A stretch of 8,760 nucleotides of DNA from Actinobacteria bacterium UBA959 (GTDB lineage Bacteria; Actinomycetota; Actinomycetes; S36-B12; UBA5976): the NCBI GenBank assembly GCA_002293025.1, contig DBCL01000012.1, positions 135 through 8,894 on the forward strand, written 5' to 3'. The notes beneath the pieces are model-generated. The model was given only the letters and a program-made list of their open reading frames with translations. It searched no databases and was not told the DNA's origin. The position numbers were made by a program, and so were the translations under genes. The first letter of the stretch is position 1; each line of letters opens with the position of its first letter. Positions 1 through 7,100 of this stretch are shown here, one piece after another.

Positions 1-69
1 ATGGTCAATGTGACCGATGGTTCCGATATTGACGTGCGGCTTTGTCCGCTCGAACTTCGCCTTTGCCAC
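1..69 (-). CDS. tuf: Elongation factor Tu, N-terminal fragment (cut by window edge)
   Basis: EF-Tu is the GTPase that carries aminoacyl-tRNA to the ribosomal A site. Only the first 23 codons are present; they read VAKAKFERTKPHVNIGTIGH and then IDH, the conserved EF-Tu start that leads into the G1 loop (GHxDHGKT). The start is a GTG at 67-69, chosen because the family N-terminus begins exactly there and a perfect AGGAGG Shine-Dalgarno lies 5 nt upstream. It lies downstream of fusA on the same strand, the usual str operon order, but a 118-nt structured spacer separates them, so tuf may be partly uncoupled from fusA. The rest of the gene lies beyond position 1. The identity is secure; completeness cannot be judged. 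Confidence 0.95.
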   Translation of the reverse strand, partial: MAKAKFERTKPHVNIGTIGHIDH

Positions 70-74
70 TGGGT

Positions 75-80
75 CCTCCT
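75..80 (-). promoter_or_regulatory. Ribosome binding site of tuf
   Basis: The minus strand reads AGGAGG, a perfect anti-16S match, 5 nt before the GTG start of tuf. It is the strongest Shine-Dalgarno in the window and fixes the non-ATG start. The same bases can pair in a small hairpin spanning 72-86 (GGTTCT with AGGACC, one G-U pair, 3-nt loop), which would hide the site. Confidence 0.85.
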
Positions 81-83
81 AGA

Positions 84-116
84 ACCTGCGTTGTCCGGCC
101 GCCCGACAACGCCGGT
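84..116 (-). repeat. Long inverted repeat (RNA hairpin) abutting the tuf ribosome binding site
   Basis: Arms 84-95 and 105-116 are complementary over 12 positions with one mismatch (87/113). The core arms, GCGTTGTC and GACAACGC, match perfectly. The 9-nt GC-rich centre could add two more pairs. The hairpin ends 3 nt before the tuf Shine-Dalgarno. On the minus strand no U-tract follows, so it is a poor candidate for an intrinsic terminator; a leader element affecting tuf translation or mRNA stability is more likely. The structure is visible in the sequence; its function is inferred. Confidence 0.6.
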
Positions 117-138
117 ATGGCCTTTTCCTGATAAAACG

Positions 139-170
139 CTAGTTACTTAGTGCTTGCACTAACTAACTAG
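139..170 (-). repeat. Near-perfect 15-bp inverted repeat in the fusA-tuf spacer
   Basis: Arms CTAGTTACTTAGTGC (139-153) and GCACTAACTAACTAG (156-170) are complementary at 14 of 15 positions around a 2-nt centre. It starts 18 nt after the fusA stop. On the minus strand it is followed by CG and then TTTT, so it could be a weak or leaky terminator trimming fusA read-through into tuf. Its tight, symmetric geometry and TTAGTTAG-type tetranucleotide repetition also fit a protein-binding operator. I see no convincing sigma-A promoter for tuf nearby. Confidence 0.55.
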
Positions 171-187
171 TTTGCAATCGTTAAGGG

Positions 188-2284
188 TTATTCGCCCTTG
201 ACTTTTGCGATGATCTCTTTCGACACATGTTCTGGAACCTGTGCGTAAGAGTCAAACTCCATTGAGTAGCTGGCACGACCTTGTGTTCGGCTACGAAGAT
301 CTCCTACGTAACCAAACATCTCAGAAAGTGGTACCAATGCTTTGACGACTTTTGCGCCAGAGCGGTCATCCATGGACTGAATCTGTCCACGGCGTGAATT
401 CAAATCTCCAATTACATCACCCATAAAGTCATCAGGGGTAACAACTTCAACTGACATCAATGGCTCTAGCAAAACTGGTCCAGCTTTACGAGTTCCCTCT
501 TTGAATGCCATGGATCCTGCAACTTTGAACGCAAGTTCAGAAGAGTCAACATCATGGTAAGCACCATCAAGCAAAGTAACTTTTACACCAACAAGTGGGT
601 AGCCAGCCAAAATTCCGTTAGCCATTGCCTCTTTACAACCTACGTCTACTGAAGGAATGTATTCGCGCGGAATACGTCCACCACTAACTTCATTAACAAA
701 TTCGTAGTTTTCTTCAGATCCAACTAGTGGCTCAACGTTAATAATTACGCGACCAAACTGTCCAGAACCTCCAGTTTGCTTCTTGTGGGTGTAATCAATT
801 TTTTCAACCTTACGAGTGATGGTTTCGCGATAGGCAACTTGTGGTCGACCAACATTTGCTTCAACCTTGAACTCACGGCGCATACGGTCAACCAAAACCT
901 CAAGATGAAGTTCGCCCATGCCAGCAATAATTGTTTGGCCAGAGTCATCATCTGTGTGGACTCTAAAAGTTGGATCCTCTTCAGCTAGGCGCTGGATTGC
1001 GATACCGAGCTTCTCTTGGTCACCCTTTGTCTTTGGTTCAATAGCAACTGAGATAACAGGATCTGGGAAATTCATTGATTCCAAAACGATTGGCTTAGCA
1101 GGGTCGCAAAGAGTTTCACCAGTAGTGGTGTCTTTCAATCCCATAACAGCCACGATGTGACCTGCAGTTGCGCTATCGCGCTCTTCACGCTTGTTTGCGT
1201 GCATTTGATAAATCTTGCCAATGCGCTCTTTGCGATCTTTGGTGGCATTTAGCAACTGCATACCAGTTTCTAAAGTTCCAGAATAGATGCGAACGTAAGT
1301 TAGCTTTCCAAGATGTGGATCAGTCATGATCTTGAACGCCAAAGCACTTAGTGGTGCCTTGTCGTTTGGTTCACGAGTTTCTTCAGTTTGGTCTTTACCT
1401 GGCCTAAAGCCGGTAACTGAGCCAACATCTAGTGGTGATGGCAAGTAGCGAACTACTGCATCCAACATCGGTTGAACACCCTTGTTCTTAAAGGCAGAGC
1501 CAGTCAAGATTGGAGTTAGTTTGTCGGCCAAGGTGGCACGACGAATTCCAGCAATAATGTCAGATTCGGTTGGAACTCTATCTTCTAGAACAGCTTCCAT
1601 AATTTGATCATCTGCGTCTGCGAGCACCTCAAGCAATAGTTCACGGTACTCGTTTGCTTTTGCGACTAGGTCTGCTGGGATTTCCTCAGTTGAGTATTCA
1701 TCGCCTTTGCCTTCTGTTCGCCACACAAGTGCCTTCATTGCAATAAGGTCTACGACGCCAACGAAATCACCTTCAGCACCAATTGGAATCTGTAGTACTA
1801 GGGCTGTTGCATTTAAACGGTCTTTAATCATCTCAACGCAGCGGTAGAAATCTGCACCAGTGCGGTCAAGTTTGTTTACGAAGCAAATACGTGGCACGTT
1901 GTAGCGGTCAGCTTGACGCCAAACAGTCTCAGACTGAGGCTCAACACCAGCTACTCCATCAAATACTGCAACCGCTCCATCAAGAACACGCAAAGAACGC
2001 TCAACTTCAACGGTGAAGTCAACGTGACCTGGAGTATCAATGATGTTAATTACATGCTCATCCCACTCGCACGTGGTTGCAGCAGAGGTAATCGTGATTC
2101 CACGCTCTTGCTCTTGTTCCATCCAGTCCATGGTCGCAGCACCTTCGTGCACTTCACCAATTTTGTAGTTAATACCTGTATAAAAAAGAATTCGCTCAGT
2201 AGTAGTTGTTTTGCCTGCGTCAATGTGAGCCATGATGCCAATGTTGCGCACCTGGGCTAGATCTACGATCGTTGATGTTGACAC
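188..2284 (-). CDS. fusA: Elongation factor G
   Basis: EF-G is the cytosolic GTPase that drives tRNA-mRNA translocation and, with ribosome recycling factor, splits ribosomes after termination. The product is 698 aa, the usual family length. Visible G-domain motifs are AHIDAGKT (19-26, P loop), RGITIT (61-66, switch I), DTPGH (83-87, with the catalytic His87), NKLD (137-140) and SA (263-264). Domains II to V follow, including GGSGQFG in domain IV, and the protein ends AKVKGE. The start is a GTG at 2282-2284, fixed by its position just before the family core DLAxxRNIGI; the upstream purine-rich stretch GAAGAG is only a weak Shine-Dalgarno. It lies 21 nt downstream of rpsG, so translation is probably helped by coupling to rpsG. 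No frameshift or missing key residue was seen. Confidence 0.98.
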   Translation of the reverse strand: MSTSTIVDLAQVRNIGIMAHIDAGKTTTTERILFYTGINYKIGEVHEGAATMDWMEQEQERGITITSAATTCEWDEHVINIIDTPGHVDFTVEVERSLRVLDGAVAVFDGVAGVEPQSETVWRQADRYNVPRICFVNKLDRTGADFYRCVEMIKDRLNATALVLQIPIGAEGDFVGVVDLIAMKALVWRTEGKGDEYSTEEIPADLVAKANEYRELLLEVLADADDQIMEAVLEDRVPTESDIIAGIRRATLADKLTPILTGSAFKNKGVQPMLDAVVRYLPSPLDVGSVTGFRPGKDQTEETREPNDKAPLSALAFKIMTDPHLGKLTYVRIYSGTLETGMQLLNATKDRKERIGKIYQMHANKREERDSATAGHIVAVMGLKDTTTGETLCDPAKPIVLESMNFPDPVISVAIEPKTKGDQEKLGIAIQRLAEEDPTFRVHTDDDSGQTIIAGMGELHLEVLVDRMRREFKVEANVGRPQVAYRETITRKVEKIDYTHKKQTGGSGQFGRVIINVEPLVGSEENYEFVNEVSGGRIPREYIPSVDVGCKEAMANGILAGYPLVGVKVTLLDGAYHDVDSSELAFKVAGSMAFKEGTRKAGPVLLEPLMSVEVVTPDDFMGDVIGDLNSRRGQIQSMDDRSGAKVVKALVPLSEMFGYVGDLRSRTQGRASYSMEFDSYAQVPEHVSKEIIAKVKGE

Positions 2285-2305
2285 AGCTTCGACTCTTCTC
2301 TTCTA

Positions 2306-2776
2306 TTACCAGCGGTAGTGAGCGAACGCCTTGTTCGCTTCAGCCATCTTGTGAATGTCTTCCCGCTTCTTGACTGCTGCGCCAAGACCATTTGAAGCAT
2401 CCAAAATTTCATTCATTAAACGCTCAGTCATCGACTTTTCACGACGCTGTGCTGCATAGTCAACCAACCAACGCATCGCCAAAGTCATTGCGCGAGCTGG
2501 CTTAACTTCAACCGGAACCTGATAAGTAGCACCACCAACACGACGAGAGCGAACTTCTAGAGTTGGACGAACATTGTCCAAAGCGCGCTTCAATGTTGCA
2601 ATTGGATCATTGCCTGATTTTTCTTTACAGCCACTTAATGCACCATAAACAATAGTTTCAGCAGTTGAGCGCTTACCTGAAGTAAGAATCTTATTTACTA
2701 GTTGAGAAACGACCTGTGATCCATAAACTGGATCATGAACTAGTGGACGTTTTGGGGCTGGACCTTTACGTGGCAT
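2306..2776 (-). CDS. rpsG: 30S ribosomal protein S7
   Basis: S7 is the primary 16S rRNA-binding protein that nucleates assembly of the 30S head and lines the exit-site tRNA path. The product is 156 aa, the standard bacterial length. It begins MPRKGPAPKR, carries the family core around LVNKILTSGKRSTAE (roughly residues 26-40) and ends FAHYRW. The ATG at 2774-2776 shares its A with the TAA of rpsL (TAATG). An AAGGAG Shine-Dalgarno (2785-2790) lies 8 nt upstream inside the end of rpsL, so the two genes are probably translationally coupled. Tandem stops TAA TAG close the gene. In Escherichia coli S7 represses its own operon by binding the rpsL-rpsG junction. Here the junction has no spacer, so that particular control site cannot exist in the same form. 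Confidence 0.98.
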   Translation of the reverse strand: MPRKGPAPKRPLVHDPVYGSQVVSQLVNKILTSGKRSTAETIVYGALSGCKEKSGNDPIATLKRALDNVRPTLEVRSRRVGGATYQVPVEVKPARAMTLAMRWLVDYAAQRREKSMTERLMNEILDASNGLGAAVKKREDIHKMAEANKAFAHYRW

Positions 2777-3150
2777 TAGGACTTCTCCTTCTTTGCACCG
2801 TAACGGCTACGAGCCTGCTTACGATCCTTAACACCTTGGGTATCTAGAGCACCACGAATAATTTTGTAACGAACACCTGGAAGATCTTTCACACGACCGC
2901 CACGAACTAGAACAATTGAATGTTCCTGCAAGTTGTGGCCAACACCTGGGATGTAGGCGGTAACTTCAATGCCAGAAGTAAGGCGAACGCGAGCTACTTT
3001 ACGAAGTGCTGAGTTTGGCTTCTTTGGCGTAGTCGTATAGACGCGAGTACAAACACCACGGCGCTGAGGTGAACCCTTTAGCGCTGGCGTCTTGGACTTT
3101 GTCGACTTATCGTCGCGGCCCTTACGAACCAACTGTTGAATCGTTGGCAC
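2776..3150 (-). CDS. rpsL: 30S ribosomal protein S12
   Basis: S12 sits at the 30S decoding centre and controls accuracy of codon reading; it is the classic streptomycin-resistance locus. The product is 124 aa, the normal length, beginning with the family start PTIQQLVRKGR. The start is a GTG at 3148-3150 with AGGGAG (3157-3162) 6 nt upstream. The frame stays open for 29 further codons upstream, but that stretch does not resemble S12 and would include the Shine-Dalgarno. K43 (TPKKPNSALRK) and K88 (RVKDLPGVRY) are both the wild-type, drug-sensitive residues, and D89 corresponds to the aspartate that RimO methylthiolates. It is the first gene of the str operon behind a strong promoter and a long leader, and its stop overlaps the rpsG start by one base. 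Confidence 0.98.
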   Translation of the reverse strand: MPTIQQLVRKGRDDKSTKSKTPALKGSPQRRGVCTRVYTTTPKKPNSALRKVARVRLTSGIEVTAYIPGVGHNLQEHSIVLVRGGRVKDLPGVRYKIIRGALDTQGVKDRKQARSRYGAKKEKS

Positions 3151-3156
3151 TACTTG

Positions 3157-3162
3157 CTCCCT
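3157..3162 (-). promoter_or_regulatory. Ribosome binding site of rpsL
   Basis: The minus strand reads AGGGAG, 6 nt before the GTG at 3148-3150. It supports the short 124-aa form of S12 over the upstream-extended frame. Confidence 0.75.
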
Positions 3163-3178
3163 CGTGAACTGGTCTTCA

Positions 3179-3220
3179 CTGCCCACACCCGCGGTCGGGT
3201 GTGTCGTCGATTTTGGGCAG
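3179..3220 (-). promoter_or_regulatory. Two-stem structure in the rpsL leader
   Basis: An inner hairpin has a perfect 8-bp stem, CACACCCG (3184-3191) with CGGGTGTG (3196-3203), closing a 4-nt loop. An outer stem, CTGCC (3179-3183) with GGCAG (3216-3220), stacks directly on its one side, leaving a 12-nt bulge (3204-3215) on the other. The structure lies 28 nt upstream of the rpsL start, within the predicted transcript. Such a compact leader fold could be a ribosomal-protein binding site for autogenous control. I cannot match it to a known leader family by eye. Confidence 0.5.
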
Positions 3221-3282
3221 ATAAAGCCAATACCCAATATCTAAGGTTTACCAATCGGCGACTGCCGGTGGTGGTGCAGCTG

Positions 3283-3300
3283 GCTCGAACTTCTTCGAGC
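3283..3300 (-). promoter_or_regulatory. Hairpin at the predicted 5' end of the str mRNA
   Basis: GCTCGAA (3283-3289) and TTCGAGC (3294-3300) form a perfect 7-bp stem with a 4-nt loop. If transcription starts near 3304, as the promoter predicts, this hairpin would begin within a few bases of the 5' end, a position known to protect bacterial mRNAs from decay. A weaker 4-bp hairpin (CGGC 3256-3259 with GCCG 3264-3267) lies between it and the structure nearer rpsL. Confidence 0.45.
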
Positions 3301-3310
3301 GCGGAGGAGA

Positions 3311-3339
3311 AAGATACCGAATACCTTCTGAGGGGTCAA
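3311..3339 (-). promoter_or_regulatory. Sigma-A promoter of the rpsL-rpsG-fusA operon
   Basis: On the minus strand, -35 TTGACC (3334-3339) is separated by exactly 17 nt from -10 TATCTT (3311-3316). This is close to the housekeeping consensus with optimal spacing. Transcription would start near 3304, giving a leader of about 150 nt before rpsL. The location, upstream of the first str gene and between divergent genes, supports it. Transcription start mapping has not been done here. Confidence 0.75.
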
Positions 3340-3349
3340 AGGGGGGTCA
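3332..3349 (-). repeat. TGACCCC direct repeat overlapping the rpsL -35 box
   Basis: TGACCCC occurs at 3343-3349 and again at 3332-3338 on the minus strand, with an 11-bp period, about one helical turn. The second copy overlaps the -35 hexamer TTGACC. In-phase half-sites at a promoter suggest a dimeric regulator, or simply a duplicated -35-like element. Function is unproven. Confidence 0.4.
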
Positions 3350-3368
3350 GGCGTCCAAAAATTGCCCC

Positions 3369-3397
3369 TAGCCAGCGCCGATTTCAGGGTCTATCGT
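3369..3397 (+). promoter_or_regulatory. Possible promoter of the methyltransferase gene
   Basis: TAGCCA (3369-3374) and TATCGT (3392-3397) lie 17 nt apart on the plus strand; each matches the sigma-A consensus at four of six positions. Transcription would start near 3404, about 35 nt before the ATG. The match is weak, but it is the best candidate in the divergent spacer. Confidence 0.25.
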
Positions 3398-3401
3398 TTC
3401 G

Positions 3402-3414
3402 CAACTTTAAGTTG
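3402..3414. repeat. Small dyad CAACTT-t-AAGTTG
   Basis: A perfect 6-bp inverted repeat around one central base lies 24 nt before the methyltransferase ATG, at the start site its possible promoter would use. It could be an operator; a chance palindrome of this size is also plausible. Confidence 0.25.
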
Positions 3415-3438
3415 GTTTGGCATAGAACTGGGGTCGAG

Positions 3439-4125
3439 ATGGTCCACGAATCAAACCCTTATTCATCCATAAACCCTGACTCACCAGACTATTTTTCGCT
3501 CGTCTATAAAACTAAAGATGAAACTGGTCAACTTGGGCAAACGAAAATTGATCAGCTGCGAGATAAATTGCTGGTTCGCCTATTTAATAGGTATGGCGAA
3601 GTTTCTCTAAGTCATGCAACAGTTATCGATGTTGGCTGTGGATATGGCTGGTTATTGCAGCATTTCCAAGGTGCTGCTCATATCTATGGAACAGATATTT
3701 CTACTCATGCAGTTCAAGTGACTGCGTCTCGATTGCCCCAATGTCAAGTAAAGGTTGCTGATCTCCAAAAAGACTTGCCAGTTGATAAGGCCTGTGACTT
3801 AGTACTAGCGGTAAATGTGATTGAGCATTTATCAGATCCAAAAGCTGCGGTGCAGTCAATTGTCAAAGTTATAAAACCAGGAGGGTTGGCCATAGTTCAT
3901 CTGCCAACTGTTAATAACTGGATCTCTAAGTACATTTATTCCAAGTCTTACGACTTAGATCCAACTCATATTTATCGTCCAACTGGTAAGCAGGTGAACG
4001 AATTGTTTGAAGATTTTGGTTTTACAACTCTGCGTCAGTCATATCTGCCACATTTCCCTGGGTGGCTAACTAGATGGCTGCCAATTCATCCTTCTTATTT
4101 AGCAGTATTTCGATACCAAAACTAA
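3439..4125 (+). CDS. Class I SAM-dependent methyltransferase, substrate unknown
   Basis: The product is 228 aa with a Rossmann-type methyltransferase core. Motif I is VIDVGCGYG (62-70), binding the SAM methionine end. Asp86 ends strand 2 and would bind the ribose. CDLVLAVNVIEHL (119-131) is motif II and IKPGGLAIVHLP (145-156) motif III. The tail has DPTHIYRPTG (174-183) followed by LFEDFGF (189-195), a pattern common in methyltransferases of the UbiG/Methyltransf_11 group acting on small molecules or cell-surface precursors. No membrane segment or signal peptide was seen. The ATG at 3439 is chosen because similarity begins there, although only GGGG (3430-3433) serves as a Shine-Dalgarno; the open frame upstream runs antisense to rpsL. 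It stands alone on the plus strand between rpoC and the str operon. The fold is secure; the substrate is not recognisable, and a ribosomal or translational target cannot be claimed from location alone. Confidence 0.85.
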   Translation: MVHESNPYSSINPDSPDYFSLVYKTKDETGQLGQTKIDQLRDKLLVRLFNRYGEVSLSHATVIDVGCGYGWLLQHFQGAAHIYGTDISTHAVQVTASRLPQCQVKVADLQKDLPVDKACDLVLAVNVIEHLSDPKAAVQSIVKVIKPGGLAIVHLPTVNNWISKYIYSKSYDLDPTHIYRPTGKQVNELFEDFGFTTLRQSYLPHFPGWLTRWLPIHPSYLAVFRYQN

Positions 4126-4155
4126 AAAGAGACCAGGTTTCCCTGGTCTCTTTTT
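4124..4155. terminator. Bidirectional intrinsic terminator between the methyltransferase gene and rpoC
   Basis: A perfect 14-bp stem (4124-4137 with 4142-4155) closes a 4-nt loop. It has a GC-rich upper half (GAGACCAGG) and A5/T5 at the base, so each strand has a U-tract at the 3' end. It overlaps the TAA stop of the methyltransferase gene (4123-4125) and lies 13 nt past the rpoC stop. It would end both convergent transcripts and separate rpoBC from the str operon. Confidence 0.92.
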
Positions 4156-4168
4156 AGTTTAATAAGTT

Positions 4169-7100
4169 CTAACTTCTTTGATCAAAGCCACCAAAGTCAT
4201 ATTCTTCTAGTGGTACTGCTTCACCAGTTTCTTCAGTGAAACCAAAGTAAGGAAGATCATCGTAGGTGGACATCGATGCATACATGCTTGACTTAGCTTC
4301 TTCAGTAGGTTCTACCTTCACATTTCGGTAGCGACCCAAACCAGTTCCTGCTGGAATTAACTTACCAAGAATTACATTCTCTTTAAGGCCTAGCAATGGA
4401 TCACTCTTGCCATTGATTGCGGCCTCAGTTAGAACACGAGTTGTCTCTTGGAATGAAGCGGCTGACAACCAAGAATCTGTAGCCAATGATGCCTTCGTAA
4501 TTCCAAGGAGAACTGGACGACCTTGCGCTGGTGTTACATTTTCAGCAACCGCATTACGGTTGGCATCTTCAAATGCACCTCGGTCCAAAAGTTCGCCAGC
4601 AAGCAATTCGGTGTCACCAGACTCCAGAATAGTTACACGCTTAAGCATCTGGCGCACAATGATTTCAATATGCTTATCGTGAATCGATACACCTTGAGAG
4701 CGGTATACCTTCTGCACTTCAGCAACTAAGTGTGCTTGCACGGCACGGATACCAAGCACTTCAAGAATCTGCTTAGGGTCTAGCGGTCCAACTACTAGTG
4801 GGGTTCCAACTTCCACTTGCTGGCCATCTTGAACTAATAAGCGTTGACGTTTTGGTACTTGATGGGTCTCTTCTTTGTCATCGCCGGCCAAAATTGTGAT
4901 CTTACGAAGTTTTTCAGCATCCTCGATCTTTACAGTTCCAGCGAAGCCAGCAATTGGAGCCATGGCCTTAGGTGTTCTCGCCTCAAACAACTCAACAACT
5001 CTTGGTAGACCTTGAGTGATGTCATCGCCAGCAACACCGCCTGTGTGGAAGGTACGCATTGTTAACTGTGTGCCTGGTTCACCAATTGATTGAGCAGCAA
5101 TAATTCCAACTGCTTCTCCAACATCAACTAATTTGCCTGACGCTAATGAACGTCCATAACACATAGCGCATGTTCCAATGCCTGATTTGGCTTCACATGT
5201 GAATACGGTGCGAGCGCGAACTTCAGTTACTCCAGCTTCAACTAAAGTGCTAACTAACTTCATAGTTACTTCAGTACCTGCACTCGCTAATGTTGTAGAT
5301 CCCGCTACAACATCGGCTGATAGATACCTAGAAACAACTGATGACTCAACATGATCAGCAACAACTAATTGGCCAGTTGCGTTCTTAACGCCAATGGTCT
5401 TAGTCATGCCTCGATCAGTTCCACAATCTTCTTCACGAATGATCACATCTTGAGATACGTCTACAAGACGACGAGTCAGATAACCAGAGTCAGCTGTTCG
5501 AAGTGCGGTATCTGCAAGACCTTTTCGAGCACCGTGAGTGGAAATAAAGTACTCAAGTACCGATAGGCCTTCGCGGAAGTTAGATTTAATAGGACGAGGG
5601 ATGATCTCACCCTTTGGGTTGGAAACCAATCCACGCATTCCAGCTAACTGACGAAGTTGCAACATGTTTCCACGAGCACCAGATGCCACCATCTTGCGAA
5701 GTGGGTTGGACTCATGGAAGTTTGCATCCATTGCTCTAGCAATATCTTCAGTGGCCTTAGTCCAAATCTCAATGAGCTCTTGGCGACGCTCTGAATCGGA
5801 AACCAAACCTCTCTCAAAGTTCTTATCTACCTTGGCGGCTTTCTCTTCAGCAGCAACCAATAGCTTGGCTTTTTCTGCAGGAGCAACTACATCATCAAAT
5901 GACACAGTAACTCCAGAACGAGTTGCCCAGTAGAAACCTAGGTCCTTTAGTTTGTCAAGAGCAGCAGCTACGTCAATTCGCTCATAACGCTCTGCTAATT
6001 CGTTAACAATAGATCCCAACTCTTTCTTGTCAACTTCCTTATTAACAAATGGGAAGTCAGCAGGTAGCGCATCATTGAACAATGCCCTGCCCAAAGTTGT
6101 GTGAAGTGTGTAAGGGGTTCCAGGTACTGCACCATCTAAATGGTTGAACCCTGCCCATGGAACTACATCGCCATCGACACGCAACTTAATCTGCGCTCTA
6201 ATGCTAAGTATTCCCTTATCAAATGCCATCAATGCTTCTGAAACAGATGAATACGCTCCACCTTCGCCAATTTCAGTCTCACTTTGACCAGTCAAGAAAT
6301 AAATTCCAAGAACCATATCTTGAGTTGGAGTTGTGATTGGCTTTCCGTTAGCAGGAGAAAGAATGTTGTTGCTTGACAGCATCAAAATTCGAGCTTCAGC
6401 TTGAGCTTCAGCTGAAAGCGGTAAATGAACTGCCATCTGATCACCATCAAAGTCTGCGTTAAATGCAGTGGTTACTAATGGGTGAATCTGAATAGCCTTA
6501 CCTTCAATCAACAATGGCTCAAATGCCTGAATACCTAGGCGATGCAAAGTTGGTGCACGGTTTAGCAGTACTGGATGCTCAGCAATTACCTCTTCCAAGA
6601 CATCCCAAACTACAGAACGGGAGCGCTCAACCATTCTCTTTGCAGACTTAATATTCTGAGCATGATTCAAATCAACTAAGCGCTTCATCACGAATGGCTT
6701 AAACAACTCAAGTGCCATCTGTTTAGGTAAGCCGCACTGGTGCAGCTTTAACTGTGGACCAACCACGATAACGGAACGACCTGAATAATCCACGCGCTTA
6801 CCAAGCAAGTTTTGACGGAAACGTCCTTGCTTGCCTTTAAGCATGTCAGACAATGATTTAAGTGCTCTGTTTCCTGGTCCAGTTACTGGACGACCGCGAC
6901 GACCGTTATCAAACAAAGCATCTACTGCTTCTTGCAGCATTCGCTTTTCATTGTTTACGATGATTTCTGGTGCACCTAAGTCAAGCAACCTCTTTAGTCG
7001 GTTATTACGATTAATAACACGACGATAAAGATCATTTAGATCTGAAGTGGCAAATCTACCGCCATCAAGTTGAACCATCGGGCGAAGATCAGGTGGGATA

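Noticed and set aside
84..116. Hairpin before tuf as an intrinsic terminator
   Set aside because: No run of T follows it on the minus strand; the tuf Shine-Dalgarno follows directly.
1913..2260. 115-codon plus-strand open frame inside fusA
   Set aside because: It is an antisense shadow of the conserved G domain of fusA, with no ribosome binding site and no recognisable domain.
2776..3150. Streptomycin-resistance change in S12
   Set aside because: K43 and K88, the two common resistance positions, carry the wild-type lysine.
3151..3237. Upstream extension of rpsL by 29 codons to an earlier start in the same frame
   Set aside because: The extra residues do not resemble S12, the Shine-Dalgarno and leader hairpin lie inside this stretch, and the 124-aa form matches the family exactly.
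3136..3438. N-terminal extension of the methyltransferase by 101 codons
   Set aside because: It runs antisense through the start of rpsL and across its promoter, is basic and unlike any methyltransferase N-terminus, and similarity begins at the ATG at 3439.
3439..4125. Methyltransferase as an antibiotic-resistance rRNA methyltransferase (Erm or 16S type)
   Set aside because: The motifs are those of the small-molecule Methyltransf_11 group, and neither Erm nor aminoglycoside-resistance methyltransferase signatures are present.
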